NCBI GenBank assembly: GCA_940337035.1
Contig: OW679197.1
Coordinates: forward strand, 54,953,903 to 55,017,902
Direction of reading: 5' to 3'
Length of the DNA stretch: 64,000 nucleotides
DNA from: Agriotes lineatus
Taxonomy: Eukaryota > Arthropoda > Insecta > Coleoptera > Elateridae
Position numbers and translations under genes: made by a program. Under the pieces are notes generated by a model, which did no database searches, was not told the DNA's origin, and worked only from the letters and a program-made list of their open reading frames with translations. Below, piece after piece: positions 23,246-33,670 of this stretch (position 1 is its first letter; every line of letters starts with the position of its first letter).

Positions 23246-24571
23246 AAGAAGAGATATAAAACTAAGGAAGCTTGCAAGTATGTGGTAAAACACTAAACTG
23301 GGAGCAGAACTAATCTACAAAGGAGAATAAATAGAAAAAAGTACTAGGTGAAGTTTATTGGAGAATTACATTTGGCATTGTATATCAATTGATTTGGATT
23401 ACGTCGAGCTAGGAGAGAATACCAAGTAAGGAGGTCGAGAAAGCACGTTTGAGGGAGTTGGGTGGATACAGCTAGGGTGTATTTGGTTCCATGCTGTATA
23501 GGAGTTTGTGTCCCTAATTCTGGTCAGTTTGGACATCTTGTCTGTCATTGGAGCTGTTTGCTGTATTTAGGGACTGAAACGGTTGTGGTAGTAGGCGGAA
23601 TGGAGTAGATTAGTTGAGATCCAGGACATTGATAAGTTTGAGTTAAAGGTGGGTCAGTTTAGATATTTGGGTAAGCACTAAAAGAAAATAAAGACTTAAA
23701 AGGTGAATTTATTATTAATAGTACAGTCAAAATAGTGTAAAAATACCATTGACCTGGGCAAAATTGCAACACAAATGATTCTTTTTGCATTATACTGTGA
23801 AAAGTGTGTATTTTAACATACTCAAAATCTCCATTAATCCCGGCCCGGGAAATCAGTCAAAATCCAAGATAGTGGCTGAATTTGCCGATTTTTGCTTTTT
23901 TCTCTATTTTGCTGCATTTATTGCCGTAAAAAAGATAGTGTGCAATCAAAATAGATACTTATTATGTACTGAAGCATGCCATTTACATCATACTTTTGAA
24001 TTACTTCCATACGTATCGTTATACAGTGTCCGCCAAAAAGTCGGCATAATCTGGGAAAATTATTTATTTTTGATTTTTCAAAAAAACTTTTTACGTCAAT
24101 AATTTAGCTTCTCTAAAAACCTATTTAGCCTCTATCATATATACCGAGTGATTTTTACTTATTGAGAAAATGGAGTTTTTCGAAATCGTTAAAATCCAAA
24201 AATTGGTATTTTTCCGAAATTAAATAAGATTTCAATGAGATTTTTTTAGTGTGTGTTTTATTTTTAGCTAACTGAGCAATCTCAAAGCCAGAAAACACCT
24301 ACTGTTTTAAGTTTAGCTAAAAATGCATTTTCCAATTTTTAAATATATTTCAGAATTTCACATACCAAGACTTAATATTAAAATTCAGGTTTTTTTATGT
24401 GACGACATTAAAGATTTATAATTGGAAAAAATAAATGTTAATTACTTCTTTAGAATTTTTATTATTTAGCGAAAATTAGTATGTTTGCATAATTTTTACG
24501 TTTATACAAGGCGCTTTTTAGGAGAAATATTTTTCAATTATAATTAATTAATCTATTTAAATAGCTTCAAG

Positions 24572-24765
24572 AAACTCTAACCTAGCCCTGTTAATAAATT
24601 ACTGTTACAAAAAACCTGTAAATGTTCTTTTACAGTTGTCTAAATGAGGAGATTTTTTAGAACAGGTAGTAATTGGGTAAAGAAAAATCTCATTTAAACA
24701 ACTGTAAAAGAACATTTACAGGATTTGTGTAACAGTAATTCATTAACAGGGTTAGATTAGAGTTT
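24572..24765. mobile_element. Palindromic MITE
   Basis: The arms start AAACTCTAA-CTA-CCCTG and continue ACTGTTACA, CCTGTAAATGTTCTTTTACA, with near-perfect complements on the right side. The loop around 24660-24685 contains AACAGGTAGTAATTGGG. No target duplication is obvious. The stretch 24020-24560 to its left is AT-rich; it contains a transposon-like end (ACAGTGTCCGCC at about 24023) without a partner. Confidence 0.75.
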
Positions 24766-24778
24766 AGGATCATTTCCT

Positions 24779-25683
24779 ATGCTACTTCAGTCTCCTACAG
24801 AAGCCCTGCCCATTTTTGCAGCATCTGTGCGCACGAATTATACAAAATCAGTTTACCTTCACTTACAGAACATGACAGAACCTCACAACACTCATCTTGA
24901 AGTCTATGCTGTTTTCAATAAAGGTGGTCATGTGATACGAAGTCCTACTAATAAAATATGGGCGGGATTGCCAACAGATTTGGTAATTGAGCAGTGTTTA
25001 ATGATAATGAGGTTACTCAAGACAAGTGACGGCCTAACCAGAGCTAGAGTCCCTGTATATAAAAGAGTTGGGACATGTAGGGTGACGTGTTTTGGATCCA
25101 CAAATCATGGAGTACCTGATTTTTGCCGATTTTAAATTTTATTTAAACTTCTTTCAACTAAAACAAATGAAATATGTCTTTGCTACATCACATGGTCCTT
25201 GATTTGTGGATCCAATGGCTTAACTCCTAGTACATATAGGAACTCTAACCAGAGGCAGTGGTATGTGCGAAATACAAAAAACTACTTGGATGCTGTCAAT
25301 GCCTGTGTATTCGGAATACAACAACTCAATGCAGAAGCTGACAAACGTTTCATACGAGTCTAGCGAACAGCATAAAGATCTGACTCCATCACGAAAGAAA
25401 CGAGACAAAGAAGACTCAATAAGATTCTTCAGCTACTGCGATCGATTTCACCTTATTCAGACGATCCAACTTTGGTACTGGTGTCACAGCAGCTGAACAT
25501 GTGAATGTTGAAACATTTAAAACCATTGGTATGGAGATTGTGGAGAAGATGAAGGGACAGGAGGTGTTTTATTATAAAATGAAACGAAATGACAAGGCAA
25601 AAACCATTTCTTTTGTATCATTCATTAAGTTCAAGGAAGAGGAGGCAACTATTGACAGTATTGACCCAGCTCTGTTATTTCAA
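24779..25683 (+). pseudogene. Broken ORF of an uncharacterised repeat-associated protein family
   Basis: The frame reads through IWAGLPTDLVIEQCLM, MRLLKTSDGLTRA and then, after an insertion, VCEIQKTTWMLSMPVYSEYN-like sequence, SSEQHKDLTPSRKKRDKED, NVETFKTIG and FQ. I recognise this pattern (AGL-TDLVIEQ ... WLLSMP ... Q-KD-T-SR--RD) from a widespread multi-copy family of unknown function in animal genomes. A 201-bp insertion at 25044-25244 and several frameshifts break it. No catalytic function is known to me. Confidence 0.5.
25044..25244. mobile_element. 201-bp MITE inside the broken ORF
   Basis: CTAACCAGAG occurs on both sides (25034-25043 and 25245-25254). The ORF sequence continues across it once the insert and one copy are removed, so the duplication is real; 8 bp of it would fit hAT. 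The ends are degenerate inverted repeats (GAGTCCCTGTATAT on the left, complement of ATATAGGAACTC on the right). An inner inverted repeat, TGGATCCACAAATCA, lies at 25093 with its complement ending at 25214. Confidence 0.7.
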
Positions 25684-26225
25684 ACATGGCAAATTCAGCT
25701 GCCACCTTGGATTTTGACTGATTTCCTGGGCCGAGATTAATGGGGATTTTGAGTTGATGTAAATGGCATGCTTCAGTACATAATAAGTACCTATTTTGAG
25801 TGCACATTATCATTTTTACGGCAATAAATGCAGCAAAAATTGGCAATTTCAGTCGCCATCTTGGATTTTGACTGATTTCCCGGGGCGGGATTAATGGGGA
25901 TTATGAGTATGTTGCCCAAGTCAAAACTTATTTTGACTGGACTATAAAGAATTACTTACTGTTTGATATTATTATGTGACTAATGAAACGATCTGGTATT
26001 TGTCATTTAATTTTCAAATTTTTTTGACATATCATTTGACAGAAGTTATTTTTGACTTGCCAAGGCTAGCTCCCCGTTGGAGCAAACGGACTCCTACAGT
26101 ACAGGTACGTAATTATCTTAGGCCTGGGGAAGCCGCATACTTTACCGGGATGATCTGGCCGAGTTTTGGCCCAAAAAGGTTTAGTTGTCGCTGGACTGTG
26201 GAAATACAACCAGGCTTGGAAAGAT

Positions 26226-26604
26226 TTTAAAATAGCGCACTCAGATGTACGTTATTTTTAACTAAGAAGTTAGATGAGCTTTAGCGTTTTGAATTAGTCC
26301 GAAATATCGCACTTTGATATTTAGATATGCGTGATTTTAAACCACGCATATACAGGGGTTTCTTGAATGTTGAATTATTCAAAAGAGTGCACTTCAATAC
26401 TCAGGGGTGTGCTATTTGAAACTAATCAGTTATAGCGGCCTCGGGAATGTTAAGTTATTCAAATTAACTTACTCCGATACTCAGTCGTCCGTTATTGGAA
26501 ACTAAGCGGTCATAGTGGACTCTGGAATGTTAAATTATTCAAATTAGCGTACTCCGATACTCAGTCGTACGTTATTTGAAACAAAGCGGTTATAGGGGTC
26601 TAGG
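26226..26604. repeat. 80-bp tandem repeat, three clear units plus a degenerate one
   Basis: Units start near 26363, 26443 and 26523, exactly 80 bases apart. Each contains GAATGTTAAATTATTCAAA, ACTCCGATACTCAGTCGTAC and ATTTGAAACTAAGCGGTTAT with substitutions. A degenerate unit precedes them (26226-26345), followed by a short palindrome ATGCGTGATTTTAAACCACGCAT. No open frame is conserved between units. Confidence 0.8.
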
Positions 26605-27007
26605 GAAACTGGTTAGATATTTACTCGAATATTTCTGGTGCTCCGGCCGTCGAAGATCGGGGCAGGCGGGATCGGGTCGGACGGTCGGGATAATTTTCGG
26701 ATTAATTCTGGTCTATTTCTGGTGGCCCAGCTGAGGTAGGAGCAAAGCCCTTTCTCAGCTGGAGCCGCGGGATCGGCCTGGAGAAGCAAAGTTTGCTTTA
26801 CCGGAATAATTCTCTGGAGTTCGCGGAACAATTTCGGTTTTATACGTTGTCGTTGCCCTGGCGGGCATCACGGCAGTAGGGGTAAATGCGCACTGAACGA
26901 TTTGTCGTTTCATCCGCGCATAACGACGAACTTACAGTCTCGAGCAAACTGGGATTTTTAAATTGTTGAAAAATGCAAAATTTTAAATGCCCATTATATA
27001 ACTACCA
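26605..27007. other. GC-richer stretch between tandem repeat and LINE, unidentified
   Basis: It contains a hairpin-like pair CCCAGCTGAG...CTCAGCTGG (about 26726-26762) and GC-rich sequence unlike the flanks. A 72-codon minus frame (26831-26613) is not recognisable. It could be the leading end of a repeat that includes the 80-bp units. No firm assignment. Confidence 0.3.
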
Positions 27008-28456
27008 GACATTCAATCTGGTTTCAGGCCTAATAGGAGTTATTCGACAGCCTTCGATACAATTAATCACCAAATTTTGCTTTCTATTCTTCATTACATG
27101 GGTTTGTCTACTTCTGCTGTCTCTCTATTAAAAAGTTACCTGACAGGGCGTATGCAATGTGTGAAAACTTTTGGCAATGCATCCGACTTCTTATCAGTTG
27201 TAAAAGAAGTTCCTCAATGATCTATTTTAGGACCCTTAATGTTTATAATATATACATCACATTTTTGGAAATCTGTTAAAACCTGCAAAATAAAAATGTT
27301 TGCAGACTATTCGCAACTGCTACATTCGTTTACTCCTGACAATTATAAAGAAAGTGTAAGTGATATTAACAACGACCTCAATGAAATAAGCCTGGTATCA
27401 CGACAGCACTCTCTAATTATTAATCCTCAAAAATCCGTTGTACTTTTGTTTGGGAAAAAAGATGTTGTTTCATTTTTATCTGATAAAATTAGCGTGACGA
27501 TTAATGATATTCGTATTCCCATTAAGCAAGAAGCTAAGAACTTAGGTCTCATCATGGACAATAATTTCAGATAAAAAACATGTGAATAATTCTATTAAAA
27601 AAAGCGTTCAAGCTCTAAGATTAGTTTATCCTCACAGACACGATTTATCGACAGAAACTAAATCCTTGCTTTGTAAGTTACTGGTTATATATAATTTTTC
27701 CTACTGCAGCGAAATTTATGGTTCATCCATTCCCCAGGATGTTGCTAATAAAATACAAAGAGTTCAAAATGCGTGTTTACGCTAAATATACGGAATACAA
27801 AAATATGACCATATTTCTCACAAATTAACAGATTTGCGTTAAATATGCAAAATAGGCGTCATTTACAATTTGCTACTCTATGTCACAAAATTATTACAAG
27901 AAAGCTGCCGGCTCACTTATATAATAAAATAACGTGTAGGATTGATGTCCATGCCATAAATTTAAGATTCAAAGGTTTAATATCTCCACCTTCACATAAA
28001 ACGGCCTTATTTGAGCGTTCTTTCCAATAGATACCAAATTTATAAAACCTATAATAATCTCCCTCCTACGTTTAAGCTACTTAATTTAATTACACTCAAA
28101 GCTAATGTGCGTGACCATCTTTACAAATTGCAGATAAGAAAAAAAGTGTAAGTAAGAGATAACATTAATTAACAAAATTTTGTGGACTACTAACATAGCA
28201 TAATCACAGAATCTTTTATTTGAGTTTTTTAATATTTTTTTTTGTTCAAATGTTTCTTTTTACTTTAGATGTATATTAGCAGTTTTTATGAATTATATAT
28301 TCCCGATTACTCCAGGGTTTAATGGAAGATCAAAGGTGGTCATCTACCTATTTGAATTAAATCCTTGCGATTTCGCAATTGTATGATACTCAGTTATTTG
28401 TTTTGTATATAGTTCTGTAACTATTGACAAAATAAATGCATTACTATTATTACTAT
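27008..28456 (+). pseudogene. CR1/jockey-like LINE, reverse transcriptase to 3' end
   Basis: The translation begins DIQSGFRPNRSYST and jumps directly to AFDTINHQILLSILHYMG, so the segment between the two motifs has been lost. SYLTGRMQCV, SILGPLMFIIY, KMFADYSQLLHSF (the catalytic FADD changed to FADY), QHSLIINPQKSVVL and IQRVQNACLR follow, then the C-terminal KTALFERSF. Several stops and frameshifts occur. It ends in an ATTACTATT-type tail at about 28440-28456. Confidence 0.8.
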
Positions 28457-28739
28457 TTGATTATAATTAATTCGCATTTAAAATCGAAGCGAAACGTTAC
28501 ACTATGATGGAGAAGGGGCAGAAAAAATTATAAATGCTTTAATCTTTCATATTTTGTTTGTAATTTATGGAATGGATCAGCTAAAATATCAAACAATTTT
28601 GTAGCGTTTTCCATGAAGATGAAATACCTACACTATTAGCAACATGTTTATAAATCAAATGATTTTAAGAGAATATATATTTTAGAAAACATGCATACTG
28701 GCCCTATAACGATAAGTGTAAGCTTCATCAGGCAATGAA

Positions 28740-29140
28740 ATGTGAATAATAGTTATTTACTACACGAGTGGGATAAGAGCATCATTAATATACGTGTGTG
28801 TAAGTTACAAACAAGTGCGTAGCACGAGTTATGGAAGCACACAAGTATATTAATGATGCATTTTCACACATGTATTGTACAAAATTTTATCTACGACTGC
28901 CTAAAATTGACAAAGTGCATTAAGAGAAATGTCAGATCTGTCATTTTCAAAAATATTTTAGTAGGCAAATGTCATTATGTCATTCATTTGACACTATTCA
29001 GTTAGGTAATGAAGCCATTATACCACTCAGTTAGGTAATGCAGCCATTACATAACTGAGTGGTATAATGAGCTTCATTACCTAACGCGAATAGTGTCAAA
29101 TGAGTGATGTAATGAGTTACCTAGCCCACTGCAGTAGATA
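28740..29140. mobile_element. Region of nested hairpins, probable MITE
   Basis: A 143-base hairpin occupies 28972-29114; its arms (TTTGACACTATTCAGTTAGG, GCCATTATACCACTCAGTTA and complements) match with few differences. To the left, GCATCATTAATATAC at about 28773 pairs with GTATATTAATGATGC at about 28845. Outer ends are not defined. No coding sequence. Confidence 0.6.
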
Positions 29141-32100
29141 AAATAAGTTTATGTGTTTAAAAATGTTCTCGCAACAAGGACATTAAAAAATTGTTGATGT
29201 TCTACGTAATAACAACAAAAGAAGATACCAATTCTGGTGAAAACGTAGTATTTATTGCTTACTACAGCTCTAAATATGTCGACGTCCTTTCTATTTGTGG
29301 AATATGATTATGATTATACCAAACAGTATTTATTTTAGAAATAGCTATCTGAATAAGTAACCAAATGTGCTCACTTTTTGATGGATACTTTTACTTTAAA
29401 CTTTTACTACATGAAAGCATTTCAAGCAATTATCGCAGGCTTTAATGAATGAATCCTGTTTATACTTGAGATTTCTAACCTCAATACTAGTCACGTATTT
29501 CCTGAACATTTGGACCAACCACCATTGTATAGGGTTGTACTGTAATACCATGTTGCTATATTTCATTTTACTTTGTTCAGTAGGAGAAAGAATATCTGCT
29601 GGGATGTTTAACTCTCAGCCTTCTACAAGGGAGCAATCAATATGACAATAACATCCATGACTTAACTTTCTCCACCGATGCAGCCAGGTTTTACCTTTTT
29701 TTTAATTTTGATAATATTAGAGTATGATATACAAAAAACCCTCACTAATTTAAGAAACCCCCTTTACCCTAGAAAAGTTTGTGTTTGAATAGCAAGGCGA
29801 TGGATTATACCCATAATTTTTAACGTTATTGTTAATGTTATTGCTGCAAGCAAGGGCTTATACTAACCTGACAATTAAATGTTTTAAACAAAGGAGCTAT
29901 TAATTGGTCCTAATCTATGGATCGCACTGCCAGTAATTAAAACAGGATACATAAATAATCTGGAAGAACGCTACAAAATGCAATAATCGAATCACGACGA
30001 AGGGTGCTGCAATGTAATTTTAATTTGTTGATACATAAACTTCCACCTAACCCAAAGACGGCTTTACACGAATAGTAACTAAGCAAGTTACTTGCATCAT
30101 GTAAACTTTTTCGTTTAGTAACATTTCGTACTTGAACATGTAAAGAATTTAGTAAATTACTTACCGAAGTGAATAAAAATCAAATTTGTTTGCTAAAAAA
30201 GTATAGGCAGGCTATAGTTTAGTGAAGTGTATTAGTCCCGTTGGAATGAAGATACAACATTAAAATGTGTGCAAGAATATCGATAGAAAGGAGGTTTATG
30301 GAAAAGGAGAAGAATAAAATACTCAGAGTATTCATCTCCGATTTGTCTTGATGAAGGGTTACCTGCAACTCCACTAATGGAAGACAGCATTTCCAGTATG
30401 CCTTTTCCAAAAAGCTGACAAAGCTTGGCCGCGTGAGACGTCTTCTTCATAGAGAGATAATTGCGTCGTATATTTATTATTGGTAGTTGTTCTTATCCAG
30501 TTGTGTAATCAACATGATTTAATAAGTAATAATTGTATCCACAGTGGACATTTTCAAAATGCTAAATCTACTAACAAGGATTGCAAAGCTTTTGAATAAA
30601 GTTTCACCAGACCTGTGGATAATCATCATCTCCTACTCAAAATTCAGCTAAATCATTTTCTAAGGTTTCAAGGTGTCCTTGGTATACATCGCTATCGTAT
30701 TGTCTAACATTACACTCAACATTGATATAGCAAAATCAGTAATTTCACCCACAGCAGCTAACAAAATGCTACTATCAGGTGCTACGTACCATTGTGGAAA
30801 GTTCCGTCTTTAGCGGAAAACGTTCTCAATCATTTTCCATTCTTCACTGGTATCAGGCAGCATTTGGAGTGGATAACACATGCTTGTTTTAATTCTAGGT
30901 TGACTTAGGAGAACCAAATATCCCAAATGGTCATGAAATATAAAACAACACTGGAATTGAAGACCTCGAGGGTCCTAAACTGGAAAAACGTGATCCGATA
31001 AAGCAACATTATCCGCTGCAATTACACATTTTTGGTTCAATTTGGGCAATGCATTAATTAATTTCGTTGACTGTCCACCAGTTTTTTTTAAATATCAGTA
31101 TTAATAGATTTGTGGTACTCCTAGTCACTACTGTCAGAGTCTATAAATAACTACTTCTTAGTTCCAAATGGATTACCTTTGGTGAAACCTGCAGTTTTCA
31201 TACACGCATCACTGCCTGGTACTCCCATGTTGGTAAATCTAAGTCTCCTTCAAATAGATGAAATCTACTTCCTCAGGTGAATTTTTGTATTACAGGTATT
31301 TCCTCAATAAACTGATTTTCTTTTTTCGCCGAGTAGTTTTTGATCATTTACATTTTTGTACGAATCGATTTTATTATTCTCCAAACTGCATCTCGCGTTA
31401 GTGAATTTAGATTAAAATATTAATTTTTGCCTGTGTACTCCCAAATTTTAGGCTGTAAATCTTCATTTAATGTCTAATTCAAAAAGTCGTTCCTGTTTTT
31501 ATGTCCTGTCTATGTGGTTGATAATTTACGAAATTCTTCATTTAAAATTTTATATCCTTGGCCATAATAATATACCTCCATAGAAAGCATTATAATTTTG
31601 GAAATTAGATTTTGTAAACATACTTACCGAAAAAATATCAGATTCTGTTCGTATAATTTCCGATCCATTTTTAAATTTAACCCTTATATTATAATGTCAA
31701 TCTTTTTTTTTCACGTTCGCTACCAACCGAAGTACTATGCAACACAAAAAAAACTGGGGCAACTCTTGAATGAGATCTTAGCATAATTTGATTAGAAAAC
31801 GAGGTTTTGAACAATTACATTTATTGGGTTCATAGCAACGTCTAAACAATGTAACGGTTATGTTAGAAATACCTAGCAATTCTACAGTGTTGTTTAAGAC
31901 ATTAATAGCTGCTAATGCAGAAACGCTGTGGCCTGTTCGCAAAAAATACGCCACTATTACAAAAAACTTCCGTAAATTTGGCAACGGCCGCTACCAAGCG
32001 GATTAAAGACGCACCACCGTGTGTTATATCCCATATTTTTAATTTTTGTTTAAAATAAGAAAAAGAACTAAAAAATAATACCAATACTGCACTCAAAAAT

Positions 32101-32455
32101 AATAAAACTTTAAAAATTAATTTTTACGGAGACCTTAAAGACAGAGAAGATAAAAGTTTAAAATCAAACCTAATATATAAGATACAATGTGAAACTGTGA
32201 AACCAAACAAAATATATTTTTTTATAAAGAATGACAATATAAACAATCTAATACCCCTAATACAGCACTCTCAGACCACGCTGTTGATAACAGACAAACT
32301 TAACTAAATTTACGATAAAATCTTATTAAGGAAAATATCTAAATAATAATTTTAAAAAATTAAATAAAAAAATTGTTCCATTCATTTATTAAATAAAATT
32401 TGAATATATTAAAGTTTTTGACGTATTCGCCTTACTTCATTTATGTCATTTCCTT
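29141..32455. other. Long stretch without a supported gene
   Basis: Mostly AT-rich. On the minus strand between about 31080 and 30230 some phrases look protein-like (for example KLNQKCVIAADNVALSDHVF and SEEWKMIENVF), but stops and unclear order prevent assignment. They may be remnants of a DDE transposase. No terminal repeats were found. Confidence 0.3.
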
Positions 32456-32737
32456 ATGTCAAAAAAATGTCGTTTTAGTACAACCACCAGAATCTCTCAT
32501 TATATTACGAATTCCATAAAATATAAGGTTCATCTAAATGCCGTGATAAATGCACCACCTTTAACTATTGACCTTGAAATGGAATATGAGGATTCAAGTG
32601 AAAAACCTTATAAATATCTTTGGTGTTATCGCAAGAATGAGGAACGACGAAAAGGAATAAAAATTGTAATTTATCCAGAAAATGGAAGCAATCAGATACT
32701 AAAACATGTAAGTGTATTATTTTTTCACATATTCTAA
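32456..32737 (+). other. 93-codon open frame, possible exon or repeat fragment
   Basis: The frame encodes an acidic-to-basic segment (IDLEMEYEDSSEKPYKYLW, then CYRKNEERRKGIKIV) that looks more protein-like than neighbouring frames. A GTAAGT donor-type sequence follows NQILKH at about 32709. I do not recognise the protein. It could be a stray exon or part of a transposon; no adjacent exon is evident. Confidence 0.25.
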
Positions 32738-32924
32738 ATTATATTCTTGTTTTTCAGATTTTTTAAAAACACAAATTAAATTACAATTTCTAAAAAACAA
32801 AATATTTAAAAATGCTTATAACATTTCATATGGTAATGTATTACATTCTGACATGCAAAATCGTTTAGTAATGTGTTACTTTACACCATAGGAACCATTA
32901 CAGCATAGCAACAACGATTAGTTT

Positions 32925-33040
32925 TACGTTTGGCAAAACTGAAATGTGTTGTTAGTGACACTGTAATTCAAATTCGAGGTTAGCTGCTAACCTCGAATTT
33001 GACATAGACTTGCAGTATCACCAACAATTAACTTTTTTAT
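32925..33040. mobile_element. Short palindrome carrying the shared AATTCGAGGTTAG core
   Basis: The arms contain CAAATTCGAGGTTAGC and GCTAACCTCGAATTTG back to back, flanked by GTTGTTAGTGACACTG and its approximate complement CAGTATCACCAAC. It abuts the end of dispersed repeat copy B. It shares its core with the MITEs at 3352-3583, 36664-36826 and 50810-51069. Confidence 0.6.
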
Positions 33041-33049
33041 TCCACCACA

Positions 33050-33670
33050 CAAATTTTGTCTTAATTGTAACCCTTTTTATTTTCCAAACATTTTACTTTT
33101 TAAAATAGTGTTTATTTGATAATTTCAAGTTACACAAATTAATTACAGCTTTTCATTTTCACATTTGTTATCTTAATAATCAAAACAAAGTCCTTAACGA
33201 TATCATATTTTCTCCTCCCAACACACAATAATCTATCTCGATTAAGTATTTGTCATTATTTTCCAATTTCATATCTAGATATTACATTAAATTCGAATCC
33301 TTCTGTTTCTCAATTAGCCTCATATTATTCAATTATAAATTCTATTTTCTTTTCTAATTACATACCAATTATTCAAATACCCAATTCATATTCAGATTGA
33401 TCCCTATAATATCCAACTACTGTAATCCCTTAATCCTATTTTAAAATTGATTTTTATACCCCTATATTCATATCATTACAATATATACATGTACATAATA
33501 TACATCTCAACAACAAAATCTCTAATGCGGCAAATTATATGCCTGATAAGGTAACCAGATATATATCTTTTGTCAGTCTATGTACGAAATATTTAATTCA
33601 CGGGATATCGGAATCTGTTGTCTGTGAGAGGGTGGAAAATGCAGTTTACGTTTTCCATGCGCCGCCACTG
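33050..33670 (-). repeat. Dispersed repeat, copy B (no SINE)
   Basis: This is an inverted, partial copy of the repeat at 22098-23245; its outer end is the complement of CAGTGGCGGC (33660-33669). Where copy A has the SINE flanked by GGGGTAATA, this copy reads straight through (complement of AATTTGTGTAACTTG). The section corresponding to 22210-22620 of copy A is replaced by other sequence. Confidence 0.6.

Larger units (their letters stand above)
23718..25945. mobile_element. Composite region with 230-275 bp inverted arms around a decayed ORF
   Basis: The left arm (23718-23992) and right arm (25695-25945) are inverted copies. Both translate to the same shadow peptide pieces (NPGPGNQSKSK, AAFIAVK, QNRYLLCTEACHLH). 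The outer ends are ATAGTACAGTCAAAATA on the left and TATTTTGACTGGACTAT on the right. The right arm holds part of the sequence twice (around 25705 and 25862). Between the arms lie a MITE (24572-24765) and a broken ORF (24779-25683). This may be one transposon with long arms, or two opposed insertions of one family. Confidence 0.5.

Noticed and set aside
24023..24045. Transposon-like end ACAGTGTCCGCCAAAAAGTC
   Set aside because: No matching inverted end or target duplication was found in the window, so no element is called.
30230..31080. Possible PIF/Harbinger transposase remnants on the minus strand
   Set aside because: Phrases such as EWKMIENVF and VIAADNVALSDHVF are suggestive, but they occur in an order opposite to the family and with stops, so I do not assign them.
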